Shown: positions 1-9,478, counted from the first letter of the stretch. The stretch is 64,000 bases of DNA from Methanomassiliicoccales archaeon UBA280 (GCA_002499085.1 DAKD01000008.1:12567-76566), one strand, 5' to 3'. A program made the numbers and translations. Notes: generated from the letters alone by a model not told the origin.

Positions 1-837
1 GCTGAGGATCTTGATCGTCTCGAGTGTGAGGAACAATTTGGCCGTCATCATGTAACCTATGCCCAGGCCCAGCATGATCGTTGCGATGTTCATTATTTCG
101 TTCCCGCCTGTCTTCGAAAGCCTGTCCATGACTCCCGAAACCCTGAATAAGTTGCCAATCATGAGCATGCCAACAAGCGGAACAGCGGAAGGTATCACCA
201 GACCGACAATTATTGTCACGGCGATGGGGAATATCACCTTCTCCGCCGTGCTCACATCTCTCAATTTCTCCATCTCGATGCATCTCTGCTTCTTGGTTGT
301 CAATGCCCTGATAATGGGGGGTTGGATGAGCGGCACAAGGGCCATGTATGAATAAGCTGCTACGGTAACAGGGCCCAGTATCTCGGGTGCAAGCCTTGTG
401 GCGACATATATCGTGGTCGGGCCGTCCGCGCCGCCGATGATCCCGATGGAGGCGGCCTGGTTCATTGTGAATCCGAGAATCACTGCAACCCCCAACGCGA
501 CAAATATCCCTACTTGGGCGGCAGCGCCGAGGAGGAAAGTCACGGGCTTGGCCAGGAGCGGAGAGAAATCAGTCATCGTCCCGATGCCGAGGAAAATGAA
601 CAGAGGGATGAGGCTGGTTTTAATCAGGTAAGTGTAAATGAGGTTCATGAATCCGCCCGGGTCTGTCGCGCCCGTGATCGGAAGATTGGCCAGCAGCGCC
701 GCGAATCCCATCGGGCCGAGCAGGAGCGGTTCAACTTTCTTGACAATCGCCAGATAGAGCAGTATCCCGGAAATCACAAGCATTATGGCCTGGGCGACTG
801 ACATTGCCTCAATGCCGGTTTCGAAGAGGCCGAACAT
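1..837 (-). CDS. oadB: Oxaloacetate decarboxylase beta subunit (Na+-pump), 3' end cut by window
   Basis: Membrane subunit that couples decarboxylation of carboxybiotin to Na+ export. Read on the minus strand from ATG at 837; 279 residues are visible and the frame is open to base 1, so the C-terminus lies outside the window. The protein is mostly hydrophobic helices. The family signature GGADGPTTIYVA is at residues 135-146, with the aspartate known to be needed for Na+ transport in OadB/GcdB. YSYMALVPLIQPP is at 162-174, and GNLFRVSGV near 228 matches the second conserved polar region. The start lies one base after the stop of the OadG fusion gene (TGA-G-ATG), so translation is probably coupled. 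Together with oadA and the gamma subunit this gives a complete OadABG pump. The identification is very secure; the exact substrate (oxaloacetate versus another acyl-CoA or acid) rests on the alpha subunit next door. Confidence 0.95.
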   Translation of the reverse strand, partial: MFGLFETGIEAMSVAQAIMLVISGILLYLAIVKKVEPLLLGPMGFAALLANLPITGATDPGGFMNLIYTYLIKTSLIPLFIFLGIGTMTDFSPLLAKPVTFLLGAAAQVGIFVALGVAVILGFTMNQAASIGIIGGADGPTTIYVATRLAPEILGPVTVAAYSYMALVPLIQPPIIRALTTKKQRCIEMEKLRDVSTAEKVIFPIAVTIIVGLVIPSAVPLVGMLMIGNLFRVSGVMDRLSKTGGNEIMNIATIMLGLGIGYMMTAKLFLTLETIKILS

Positions 838-838
838 C

Positions 839-1726
839 TCAGTCCCTCCTTGAGTCTATCGCGGCTGCAATTGCCGCAACTGTCTCTGTCTCGCCCGGGT
901 CCTGTCCCGGTTTAAGTTTGGCTGACTCAAGCTTCTGGATTATCACGCCAGTGAGATGAGTTGAAATCCATAGAATCGCCAATATCGAGAAAACAACGCC
1001 CATTCCGATTAGCATAATTGATACGGCATTCACTTCTACCTCATGCTCGTATGATTCCCATCCACTTTCTGCGGCCCATGGTTTCAGGTCCCTGTTCGTT
1101 CCGCCCGGTATCATATAGACATTGTCCATGACACGGTTCTCGTCTTCATCAACCAGTTCCTGATCGTCCCAATAATTTCCCCCGGTTGGCAGGGCGATGT
1201 TCCATGCGTTGGTGCCGTCATCGAACGCATGCAGTGTGTTGTTGATGAAATTATTGCTGTGGACTGTGTTACCGTAACTCGCTGTCATGAAAATGCCGAA
1301 ATGGTTGCCTATGAGGGTCGTGTTCTCAACCGTGCAGTTGTTTGAAGCGATAAGCATTATACCAGCGTCATACAAAGATGCGCCGCTTCCTGTGACTTTG
1401 AATCCTGTGATATTTACCCAGTCAGACGTGATTAGAATTACTGATCCCGAGCCATCGCCCCGGATAGTAGTGTTGGAACTGCTTTCGCCGGCGAGGGTGA
1501 TGTTCTTGTCGATTGCTATGTTTCCTATATACGTCCCTGCACCGACATTGATTGTGTCGCCGGGTCGTGCTGCGTCTACTGCCTCCTGGATGGACGTGTA
1601 TTGCACTTCTGAACCCTGTATTGTTGCCGCACCGGAGGCATTCTCGCAGGTAATGAAGGTCACGCAGACAGAAGCCATGGCCAGGAGCCCGATCAAGATC
1701 ACCGAGATGCCTTTTCTTGTTGCCAT
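839..1726 (-). CDS. Beta-helix (NosD-like) domain fused to oxaloacetate decarboxylase gamma subunit
   Basis: 295 residues. Residues 1-33 form a signal peptide (basic start, hydrophobic core from about 8). Residues 35-200 are a right-handed beta-helix of the NosD/CASH type, with IQEAVDAARPGDTI, repeated asparagine-ladder turns and the typical end GGNYWDD. Residues 233-258 are a membrane span (MLIGMGVVFSILAILW), followed by a short cytoplasmic tail ending VAAIAAAI, which matches the OadG (PF04277) span plus tail. Ordinary OadG is about 80-100 residues and has only a tiny outside part, so a roughly 200-residue extracellular domain is unusual. The topology is consistent: OadG has its N-terminus outside. 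The gene begins 6 nt after the oadA stop and ends one base before oadB, so it fills the oadG slot in the operon. The function of the beta-helix is unknown; sugar or cell-wall binding is a guess. Confidence 0.9.
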   Translation of the reverse strand: MATRKGISVILIGLLAMASVCVTFITCENASGAATIQGSEVQYTSIQEAVDAARPGDTINVGAGTYIGNIAIDKNITLAGESSSNTTIRGDGSGSVILITSDWVNITGFKVTGSGASLYDAGIMLIASNNCTVENTTLIGNHFGIFMTASYGNTVHSNNFINNTLHAFDDGTNAWNIALPTGGNYWDDQELVDEDENRVMDNVYMIPGGTNRDLKPWAAESGWESYEHEVEVNAVSIMLIGMGVVFSILAILWISTHLTGVIIQKLESAKLKPGQDPGETETVAAIAAAIDSRRD

Positions 1727-1732
1727 ATCTCA

Positions 1733-3520
1733 TCATCCCATCGTGAACATCGGGACGCCTTCCTGGACTTCCTGGCCCTCCCGGATGTGGATTGCCGTTA
1801 TGGTACCGTCCCTGGGCGCGAGTATGTCGTTCTCCATCTTCATTGCCTCCAGGGTGGCGATGACCTGGTCATTCTTGACAACCTGGCCAACCGTGACCTT
1901 GATCTTCAGGATGTTGCCAAGGATGGGGGCCTTGATCACATGTGTTCCCTGCGTCACGGACGCGGAAACCGGCTGGCTGGGAACTGCCTGGGCATGCGCT
2001 CCGGCCACAGAGACGGAGTAATCCTTCCCGTTGACACGGATGGAAGTTTCGGATGACTGAACAACCTCATGGTCGACATTGTTCACGGTTATCCGGTAGC
2101 TCATCGGGAACTTCTTTGGCGCTGGCGGGACATCCGCGGCGACCTTCTTTATCGGAAGCATGTCTCCCATGAATTCCGCCTTGGCCTCGCCCTTGAGGAA
2201 CTTCAGGCCAACCTGCGGGTACAGGACGTATGTCAGCACGTCCTCCGGCTTCTTAATCAATCCGTCCTTCTCCAATTCCTCCCTTGCCAGCTTCATGCGG
2301 GGCTCCAGAAGGTCTGCCGGCCGGGCAGTTATGACCTCGTCACGCCAGTTGGGGCCGAGGACTGTCTCGTAAATCCGGGGCTTTATCTCGCCCGGGGGTT
2401 TCCCGTACATGCCCTTTACATAATCCTTGGTTTCCTTGGCTATGTTCTTGTACCTGCCGAACATGACATTGAGGAAAGCCTGGTAGCCCACAATCTGGCT
2501 TGTGGGCGTTACAAGCGGCGGGTAGCCGAGCTCCTCCCTCACGACAGGTATTTCCTTGATCAGCAGGGGAAACTTGTCGGCGGCCTTCTGCTGCAGAAGC
2601 TGGTTCCTGTAATTGGAAAGCATGCCGCCGGGTATCTGGTGAAACGTAACTGACGGGTCGTACAGAAGGTTGTCGATGTTGTGCAGGTGCTGGTACTTGT
2701 ACCAGATGTCCAGGAAATAATCGCGTATCTCGTTCAGCAGCTTCAGGTCGTACCCCGTGTCATACGGTGTGCCCTGGAGCGCGGCAACCATGCTTTCCGC
2801 GGGCGGCTGGGCGGTTCCGCCGCTGATTGAAGATATATTTGTATCCACTATCTCGGCTCCCGCTTCTATCGCCTTCATGTAGGTCATCATGGCAAGTCCG
2901 CTCGTGCAATGCGTGTGGATGTCAATAGGGACCTTCACTCCACTATCTTTTGAACCGGTGACAATTGCCACGGCAGCCTGTGGGGTGAGTATCCCGGACA
3001 TGTCCTTGATTGCAACGGAGTCGCAGCCCATCTTCTGAAGGTCCTTGAACAGGTCCACAAAGAATTGGGAAGTGTGCACGGGGCTTATTGTGTAACTCAC
3101 GCAGCCCTGGGCGTGCCCGCCTTCGGCCTTTACGGCATCGATTGGGCCCTTCAGGTTCCTCCGGTCGTTGAGGGCGTCGAATATCCTGAAATTGTCAATT
3201 CCGTCTTTGTGGGCGTAGTGGATGAATTCCTTCAGAACGTCGTCCGGGAAGTTGCTGTAAGCCACTATGTTCATGGCCCGCTCCAGCATCTGGAGGGGCG
3301 TGTGCTTCACTCGGGACTTTATTGCCTTCAGGCGGTCCCATGGATCTTCGTTGAGAAAACGGATGGGAACATCGAATGTTGCCCCGCCCCATACCTCCAT
3401 CGAGAAAAACCCGACCTGGTCCATCTTTTCCAGTATCGGCAGCATATGCTCGGTTCTCATTCTCGTGGCAAGCAGGGACTGATGCGCATCCCTGAGAGTT
3501 TGGTCGTGAAGTTTAACCAT
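1733..3520 (-). CDS. oadA: Oxaloacetate decarboxylase alpha / pyruvate carboxylase subunit B, with biotin carrier domain
   Basis: 595 residues, the usual OadA/PycB length. It transfers CO2 between oxaloacetate and biotin; with OadB and OadG the energy of decarboxylation drives Na+ export. The N-terminal carboxyltransferase TIM barrel shows LRDAHQSLLATRMRT at about 8-22, EVWGGATFDV, a metal-binding DIHTHC, the AIKDMSG lysine motif and HQIPGGMLSN. The C-terminal biotinyl domain carries the biotinylation motif EAMKMEND about 30 residues from the end, preceded by an alanine/proline/valine-rich linker. It is first in the operon; a GAGGGTGT ribosome-binding site lies just upstream of the ATG at 3520. 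The same family also serves as archaeal PycB with a separate PycA; no biotin carboxylase gene is seen here, and the neighbouring beta and gamma subunits favour the decarboxylase pump. Confidence 0.95.
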   Translation of the reverse strand: MVKLHDQTLRDAHQSLLATRMRTEHMLPILEKMDQVGFFSMEVWGGATFDVPIRFLNEDPWDRLKAIKSRVKHTPLQMLERAMNIVAYSNFPDDVLKEFIHYAHKDGIDNFRIFDALNDRRNLKGPIDAVKAEGGHAQGCVSYTISPVHTSQFFVDLFKDLQKMGCDSVAIKDMSGILTPQAAVAIVTGSKDSGVKVPIDIHTHCTSGLAMMTYMKAIEAGAEIVDTNISSISGGTAQPPAESMVAALQGTPYDTGYDLKLLNEIRDYFLDIWYKYQHLHNIDNLLYDPSVTFHQIPGGMLSNYRNQLLQQKAADKFPLLIKEIPVVREELGYPPLVTPTSQIVGYQAFLNVMFGRYKNIAKETKDYVKGMYGKPPGEIKPRIYETVLGPNWRDEVITARPADLLEPRMKLAREELEKDGLIKKPEDVLTYVLYPQVGLKFLKGEAKAEFMGDMLPIKKVAADVPPAPKKFPMSYRITVNNVDHEVVQSSETSIRVNGKDYSVSVAGAHAQAVPSQPVSASVTQGTHVIKAPILGNILKIKVTVGQVVKNDQVIATLEAMKMENDILAPRDGTITAIHIREGQEVQEGVPMFTMG

Positions 3521-3578
3521 CCAGACACCCTCGGGTTATATGATTGAAGCGGCGTAACCTAACATTGTAATTAAACAT

Positions 3579-3597
3579 TTCTACTATAATAGTAGAA
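3579..3597. promoter_or_regulatory. 19-nt perfect palindrome upstream of oadA
   Basis: Two 9-bp arms (TTCTACTAT / ATAGTAGAA) around a single base, directly abutting the stop codon of the 1605-residue repeat gene and about 60 nt before the oadA start. AT-rich sequence and a TATA-like ATATAA lie between it and oadA. It could be an operator for the oadAGB operon or a weak transcription stop for the upstream gene; the sequence cannot decide. Confidence 0.4.
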
Positions 3598-6500
3598 TCA
3601 GAATCTCAGGGCGACCTTCTTCTTTGCGGTTTTCACTGGCTGCTCCTCTTCCTTCTTGGTTTCTCCGACCGGTTCGGGAGTGAGTGGTGGCTGCTTCGGA
3701 GGGCTCTCCGGAGGCTGTGCAGGTGGAGCGGACGGAGGAGTCACGGGAGATGTTGCGGGCGGCTGCTTTGTTCCGTCAAGATCGCCTATGTCATCGTCTT
3801 TTGCCTTGTCTTCCAACGTCTCCTTGAATTCGGTGCCGCAGTCAGGACACTTGCCGAAGCGCCTGCCGCACATGGCATGGAATTCCTTGCCGCAGGAGCA
3901 CCTGATGATTTCCAGGCCTTCCTTGGCCTTGCCCATGCATATCCCGCATTTCGTGTCCGCAGGGCTTTTGAGAATTTCGAAGGTGGACTTCGAGACTGCC
4001 GGCTTCGGCGCTTCGATCTTGGGTTCCAGCACGAATATCGTGTGGTTGACCTCATCCTCGTAGGTCATCCCGTCCATGATCCTTGTCGAGCCGATTTTGA
4101 TGAGAAGCGGGACTTCGCCGGGCGTTTCCAGCTTGAATTTCAGCTTCAGCTTGGCCTCGCCCCCGCCCCCGCGTATGGTCTCGATCTTATTGTTGCCCTC
4201 GAATGTCACATCCCCGATTATATTCACTGAGATGTCCTTTGCCAGGGCCTTTCCGGTGTTTGAAACCGTTATCTCGGTCTCAGCCCATTGCCCCTTCTCA
4301 ACCTTGTCCAGAGAAACGGATGCTGTCAGCTTAGGCCTGAATTCTGCAACCGCCGATTTCACTGTCTCGAGGCTCTTCTTCAGGGTGGAAAGTGCCAGCT
4401 GGTAATCCGTGTCCTTATGCGTCCTTGCGGCATCGAACAGAGCCTGGCCTTCCTTGACATTGATTCCGAATTTCCTTGAATTGGAGATGACCCTCTCTGC
4501 CTCGTAGGTAAGTTCGATGAACTCCCTCTCGAAACCCTTCTTCAGGTCGATGGCGTCTTTGGATTTCTCCACGAAAGTAATCGCATCACGGAATTTGTTC
4601 TCTTCGAAGGCCTTCCGGGCTTTGACCAGTAGGTCCTGGCTGGCTGTGATCTCGGCTCCGACTTCCTTTGCATGGGCCATTGCCCTTTCGGATTGGGCGT
4701 ACCTGTCCTCGAAGAATGCCTTGAGCTTGGTCTGTATGTCGGACATGGTCTGGTTTATTTTGTCATTTGAAACGACGAACTTGCCTGTGTCCATGAAGGT
4801 CTTGGCTTCGGCGAGCAGGGAACTCGCACCGGAAACGTCAATGCCATATTGGCCAGCAAGATCCGTGTACTTGTAAGCGGTTGAAACCAGCGAGTTCAAT
4901 TGGGAATGGCACAGGCGCTTTGCTTCCAGGGCGCCTTCCTTTGCAATCTCGGTTGCCGTCTTGTAGTCGTTGTCGGCTTTTGCGCTTTCGGCATCGGCAA
5001 GCAGTTTCATGGATATCGTGACATCAGCATTTATCTTCTTGGCCAGGTCTATCTGGGTTGTGAGCATGTTGATTGCCTCGACCGCTTCGGAGTACTCCTC
5101 GCTGACCATGTGAAGCTCGTCCCCGCTCTGGATGGCATGCTCCAACGCCCTGACGTAATTGCCGTTCTTCATCTCCTCCCTTGCCTGGATCAGCAGGCTC
5201 TTGGCCTTCTTGGAGACCATGCCCGATTTCAGGGCCTCGGCCTGCTTGGACTCGGCTGTGGTGATGGCCTTCTCGGCCATTTCCTGCTGCAGGCCGACCT
5301 TCTCAAGCTCGCCTTCGCTCTTCATCGCTTCCGAAAGGGCAGTCTTGTAATCCTTGGCATTGAAGGCTTCCATGGCCTTTCCCATCAGCTTCTCTGCTGC
5401 CAGGACATTGATTCCCTCGAGCTTCGCCTTCTCTATGGAGACTCTGAAGGCCTTGATAGTGTCCGAAACATGCTTCTCGATTGTCTTCCTGGAGGAGTTG
5501 GCGCTCTTGAGAGCGAAGTCAATTGCTTCCTTGTAATGCGAAGCATTGAGCTCAATCAGGGCATTCTCGAGAAGTTTCTTTGGCTCGGCCATGCTGGCAT
5601 GCAGATTCTCTCCCTCATTCAGCACGTCCTGGGCTGCCTTTATCTCCATTGCGACTCTCTGGCTGAGTTTCCTCAGGTCCTCAATCTGGGTCCTAACCTG
5701 CCTTGCAGTCTCGACAGATTCCTTGAACCGTTTCTGCTCGAATGCCTTTCTGGAGGCATCCAGCAATTCCTCCTGGGCTGTGACGATGAGGTTGAGTTCT
5801 CTAGCGTCCATGACCAGGGATTCAGTTGAGGAAAGCAGACTGCTTATTGACTGGCTTAGAAGGGTCATTGTCTTGGATTCTCCCTGGGCTGCCAGTGCCA
5901 GAACCTCCTGCTGCTTCTCAGCCTTCAGCCCGGCCTCAAGTTTTTCTGACAGCTGATTCAGTTCCGGGTCTTCCTGGCCCAGATCTTTCATTATCTGCAG
6001 GGATTCCTTGATGAAATGCAGGGTGGAGGCAGCCTGGAACAGGGCAGTGAGTCTCTCAGTTTCGATTTTGGCTTTTTCGGCTTCCTTCAGGGCATTCTCG
6101 TATTCGAACCGCTCAAACATGCCTTTGGCAGAGAGAAGTATGCCCATCGGGTCCTTGACGTCGACCTTTGTTTTCTTGGCCTCCGCAAGTATGGCGGCCG
6201 CCTGGTTGATGGCCTCATAGGCCTTGTTATGGAACAGCATCTGCTTTTCCGACGAGGATTTGGCAAAGTGACTTTCCTTGTATGTCTGGAGGAAGTCGGC
6301 TTTGGAGAAAGCCGTCTTTGCCCTTTTTAGGGCCTCCTTCATGTCTGTTATGTCGATACCCAGTTTTTTTGCCTCTATGGCAGCCAGTTTGCCTTCCCCG
6401 AACATTCTTTCGGCCGTGACATATTGGAGGTTCCTGGCATCGGCAAGGGCTTTATCCGCATCGGCCAATGCGCTCGAGAAATCCCTTTCTTTCAGATGGG

Positions 6501-8415
6501 TTTCGCATGATAGTATTGCTTCATCGAGCGGACCCGTGTCTGCAGTCATCTCCTTCAGAACCGCCAAGGCGCGTTTGAGACTTGAAACCGAGTCCCTGGC
6601 CTTGCTGGACTGGCTTGTTTCAAGCATGTTGAGCGCTTTGTTGGCAAATTCATATGATCTGTCGAAAGCATTGCTCTCGAATTCGGCCTTGGCCGAGTCC
6701 AGCAGGCCCTTAATCACGGAGATATCAACGTTCTCGGCATCGTACATGGCCAGTTCAACTGAAGCTATCGTGTTGGAAACATGAATCTTGATGATCTCCT
6801 CGGCCCTCCTTGTGCTTTCTGCGGAGAGTTCGATCGATTTCTGGTAATTGCCTGACTTGGTGGCGTCGATCGCCTGTTTCATCATGGCTTCGGGCTCGAC
6901 AAGGTTGGCACCGAGTCTGTCGCCTGCGCTGATGACCAGCTCTGCAACCTCAATGCATTCGGTTGCATAGGAATAGAGGGCGCTGGATATCTCCTCACGG
7001 GCCTGTTTGACATAAGCCTGAACCGACTCGAAATCCCTTGCTTCGAGGGATTCGGTGGCGGACCCAAGGGAGGATTCCACGTTTGACACCTCAGTACCTA
7101 GGCCCTTTGCCATGGTAATCTGCGATTTCAGCGAGGCTATAGTGTTCTCGATGTTCTCGTAATCGGCCACGATCCCGTCGACAACGTCGTCGCCTTTCTT
7201 GGCCATCTCCAAGGCCTGGACGAAATTGCCTTCCTTGAGGGCGTTCTTCGCGCTGTTCAGGAATTCCATTGCCTCAGTGAGGTCTGCGCCGATCTTGTTT
7301 GCGGCTATGAATTTTGAACGAGACTGGGATATTGTAGCCAGTACCTTCTGGAACTGCGCGTTGTATATCTCGGAATTGAGTTCCTTCAGCGCATCGATCG
7401 CACCCAGGTAATTGCCCTCTTTGAGCACGTTTTTGGCAAGTCCCAGGAGTTCGTTGGCTTTATCCACATTGGATTCGATCTTCTCGGCATCCTGGATATT
7501 CTGGCCGAGAATCTCCAGGTTGTCGCTGATTGCGCGGCTGAGGGTCTTCTCGGATTCAGATTTGGATAGCCTTGCAGAACTCAGTGCTGTCTCGAGGTCG
7601 CCGGACGCTATCTCGGATTCGGCCCTCTGGATAAGTTCGGTTACCCTGGCCACATCTGTTTCGAGTTCCTTGGCTGTCACCATGTATCCCTTTGCTTCGT
7701 CCAGTAGGGCTTCGACCTGAGAGGACAAACCTGTGCCCGCGGATTCCATGCAATCCTTGAGCTGGCCAAGGGCAGTAAGATAGTCTTGGGTCTCCATGGA
7801 TTTCCTTGCCTGTTCCAGAAGCGCTTCGCTTGAGATGACATCCTCCCCTATGTTCCTTGCCAGGACTATCATGGACTGGGCTTGGGAATAGGTTTCGGAA
7901 AGGAATTCTTGTGTCACTTTCTCATAGACACTCCATGCCTGTTTGGAGAGGTTCATGGACCTCTCGTAATTCTTCTCCTTGAGGGCGGCCTTGGCATCCT
8001 TTAGGAGGCTCATGCCCTGTTCGCTGTCCTTTCCGACATTCTGCGCGAGTTCAGCCAGCTTATCGACGGAATCCATGATGGACTTGATTCCGTCCTCAAA
8101 ACATTTCATGGCAGTGTCCTTGGATTGTGTGGCCAACGAAAGGGATTCCCTGTATTCCTTGCCTTCAAAATTCTGACTTGCCTTCACAAGCAGCTCTTCG
8201 GCCCTTGCAACATTGATGTCCGAGGATTTGGCGGAATGTATCGACTTTTCCGCCTCCTGCATCTCGACTTCGGCCAGCTGGCGGTTCTTTTTTTCCTCTT
8301 TGGCCTTTTCCTCCAGCTGCTTCGTGAGCTGCATTGCCTTCAGGTAACTGCTGGTCAATTCTTCAACTCCGAACCTGACTAAAGTGATGCAACGCTGCCC
8401 AAGCTGACATTGCAC
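3598..8415 (-). CDS. Giant helical-repeat protein with CARDB-like and RING-like C-terminal domains
   Basis: 1605 residues, no signal peptide or membrane span, so probably cytosolic. Residues 20-1350 carry about 21 imperfect repeats of 60-75 residues with the core D-V/I-x-x-A-x-x-L-L-x-x-A-K-x-A-x5-D/N-Y-x-x-A-x3-A, predicted all-helical. Residues 1357-1462 look like a CARDB/NEW3-type beta-sandwich (SNTGKALAKDISVNI). Around 1488-1520 is a zinc site of RING-like spacing: CGIC, then CSCG, FHAMC and CPDC. The last 60 residues are a proline-rich tail. Start is GTG at 8415, close to the expected leaderless position 25 nt after a TATA box near 8440; a later in-frame start is possible. The repeat also occurs in the protein at 33016-34584. 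Function not recognised; a scaffold is the natural guess. Confidence 0.8.
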   Translation of the reverse strand: MQCQLGQRCITLVRFGVEELTSSYLKAMQLTKQLEEKAKEEKKNRQLAEVEMQEAEKSIHSAKSSDINVARAEELLVKASQNFEGKEYRESLSLATQSKDTAMKCFEDGIKSIMDSVDKLAELAQNVGKDSEQGMSLLKDAKAALKEKNYERSMNLSKQAWSVYEKVTQEFLSETYSQAQSMIVLARNIGEDVISSEALLEQARKSMETQDYLTALGQLKDCMESAGTGLSSQVEALLDEAKGYMVTAKELETDVARVTELIQRAESEIASGDLETALSSARLSKSESEKTLSRAISDNLEILGQNIQDAEKIESNVDKANELLGLAKNVLKEGNYLGAIDALKELNSEIYNAQFQKVLATISQSRSKFIAANKIGADLTEAMEFLNSAKNALKEGNFVQALEMAKKGDDVVDGIVADYENIENTIASLKSQITMAKGLGTEVSNVESSLGSATESLEARDFESVQAYVKQAREEISSALYSYATECIEVAELVISAGDRLGANLVEPEAMMKQAIDATKSGNYQKSIELSAESTRRAEEIIKIHVSNTIASVELAMYDAENVDISVIKGLLDSAKAEFESNAFDRSYEFANKALNMLETSQSSKARDSVSSLKRALAVLKEMTADTGPLDEAILSCETHLKERDFSSALADADKALADARNLQYVTAERMFGEGKLAAIEAKKLGIDITDMKEALKRAKTAFSKADFLQTYKESHFAKSSSEKQMLFHNKAYEAINQAAAILAEAKKTKVDVKDPMGILLSAKGMFERFEYENALKEAEKAKIETERLTALFQAASTLHFIKESLQIMKDLGQEDPELNQLSEKLEAGLKAEKQQEVLALAAQGESKTMTLLSQSISSLLSSTESLVMDARELNLIVTAQEELLDASRKAFEQKRFKESVETARQVRTQIEDLRKLSQRVAMEIKAAQDVLNEGENLHASMAEPKKLLENALIELNASHYKEAIDFALKSANSSRKTIEKHVSDTIKAFRVSIEKAKLEGINVLAAEKLMGKAMEAFNAKDYKTALSEAMKSEGELEKVGLQQEMAEKAITTAESKQAEALKSGMVSKKAKSLLIQAREEMKNGNYVRALEHAIQSGDELHMVSEEYSEAVEAINMLTTQIDLAKKINADVTISMKLLADAESAKADNDYKTATEIAKEGALEAKRLCHSQLNSLVSTAYKYTDLAGQYGIDVSGASSLLAEAKTFMDTGKFVVSNDKINQTMSDIQTKLKAFFEDRYAQSERAMAHAKEVGAEITASQDLLVKARKAFEENKFRDAITFVEKSKDAIDLKKGFEREFIELTYEAERVISNSRKFGINVKEGQALFDAARTHKDTDYQLALSTLKKSLETVKSAVAEFRPKLTASVSLDKVEKGQWAETEITVSNTGKALAKDISVNIIGDVTFEGNNKIETIRGGGGEAKLKLKFKLETPGEVPLLIKIGSTRIMDGMTYEDEVNHTIFVLEPKIEAPKPAVSKSTFEILKSPADTKCGICMGKAKEGLEIIRCSCGKEFHAMCGRRFGKCPDCGTEFKETLEDKAKDDDIGDLDGTKQPPATSPVTPPSAPPAQPPESPPKQPPLTPEPVGETKKEEEQPVKTAKKKVALRF

Positions 8416-8435
8416 TTTACAGACTTGTTGGTGAA

Positions 8436-8466
8436 ATATATAAAGCTGTACTATATATATTTATCG
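8436..8466 (-). promoter_or_regulatory. Double TATA-box promoter of the 1605-residue repeat gene
   Basis: Reading the minus strand, two TATA-like runs (AAATATATATAG, then CTTTATATATTTC) sit 25-45 nt before the GTG start. Either could place the transcript start at or next to the start codon. Confidence 0.5.
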
Positions 8467-8539
8467 CCTCTATCAAACTAACAAATTAATAAAATACCCC
8501 TCGCAGGGATTTCGTCTGCTGCTGGATTGGCTGCCTTAT

Positions 8540-9433
8540 TCAGTCCGTCGGTGTGTGCGACACAAGAGTGACCTTGAAGATGAGTGTCTTGCCGACGACT
8601 TCCCTGTTATAGTCAACAGTGTAGGTTCCCGAGACTGTATCGACAGAGCTTATTACGAACTGATTCCCGGCTTCGTCGGTATGCATCACGGCCTTCACAT
8701 TGCTCGGGGAAAGAAGGTGTTGGACAATAATTTCGCCCTCGCCCATATTAGCGGATGTGTCTATGGATATGACCCTTGAGTTCCAACCCTCGGGCATCGT
8801 TATAATCTCGCCCATGAACGGGTTGTTCTTAAGAAGCACCATGTCCGAAGCGTAATCCACGTGATAGACGGTCATGTTCCAGCCGTATTTCACGTTCTTC
8901 ACATTCGTGCCCTCGGTGGGTGATATCTGGAACGTGTTCTGGAAATCCGTTGAATTGCCCATCCATTCATATACGGGAACGCTCAGTGTGAGGGGCTTCT
9001 GGATTATCAATGACTGGTCAGTAGGGCCGTATCCCTGTTCGGGAGGGATTGCCAGGGTTTTTGTCTGGCCTACGACCATGCCCAAAACTCCGCTGTCGAA
9101 GCCAGCAATCATCTGGCCTGCACCGACTGTGAAGTTCAGAGGGGAATACATTGATCTAGGCGCAAAAGAGAGGCTTTTCGGGTAAAGCGTGTTGTTCTCG
9201 GCGACAGACTGCATCGATGTGTCGAACACGGTACCGTCCTCGAACATGCCGATGTATTCGACTGCCACGGCATCACCGATGTTCACATGGTTCCCGGATC
9301 CGATACCGGACTGGGGCGAAGACAACAGGGCATATGAGGTGTAAGCACCGGCTATGACGAGGGCAACTATGACTATGAACAGAATGAACATAGTCTGCCA
9401 TCTTGACCAGAAATTACTGTCGTCCTTAGCCAT
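8540..9433 (-). CDS. Membrane-anchored FKBP-type peptidyl-prolyl isomerase
   Basis: 297 residues. An N-terminal membrane anchor (about 15-38, FILFIVIVALVIAGAY) leaves the rest outside the cytoplasm. An FKBP domain follows at about 48-150: VAVEYIGMFEDGTVFDTS, then GAGQMIAGFDSGVLGMVVG and IPPEQGYGP, the canonical active-site strands, with an insertion in the flap region as in SlyD-like and long archaeal FKBPs. The C-terminal half (about 150-297) resembles the extra domain of the archaeal long FKBP group. It would catalyse cis-trans isomerisation of prolyl bonds and act as a chaperone for exported proteins, which fits a genome with many secreted repeat proteins. It starts 45 nt after the small gene at 9479-9733 and may be co-transcribed with it. 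Confidence 0.9.
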   Translation of the reverse strand: MAKDDSNFWSRWQTMFILFIVIVALVIAGAYTSYALLSSPQSGIGSGNHVNIGDAVAVEYIGMFEDGTVFDTSMQSVAENNTLYPKSLSFAPRSMYSPLNFTVGAGQMIAGFDSGVLGMVVGQTKTLAIPPEQGYGPTDQSLIIQKPLTLSVPVYEWMGNSTDFQNTFQISPTEGTNVKNVKYGWNMTVYHVDYASDMVLLKNNPFMGEIITMPEGWNSRVISIDTSANMGEGEIIVQHLLSPSNVKAVMHTDEAGNQFVISSVDTVSGTYTVDYNREVVGKTLIFKVTLVSHTPTD

Positions 9434-9478
9434 TTTACATCCTCTGAATGATGCCCTGTTTGTTCGCGGCCGGAGAGA

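Noticed and set aside
1287..2021. 244-codon plus-strand frame across oadG and oadA
   Set aside because: Antisense frame spanning two real genes with family signatures on the minus strand.
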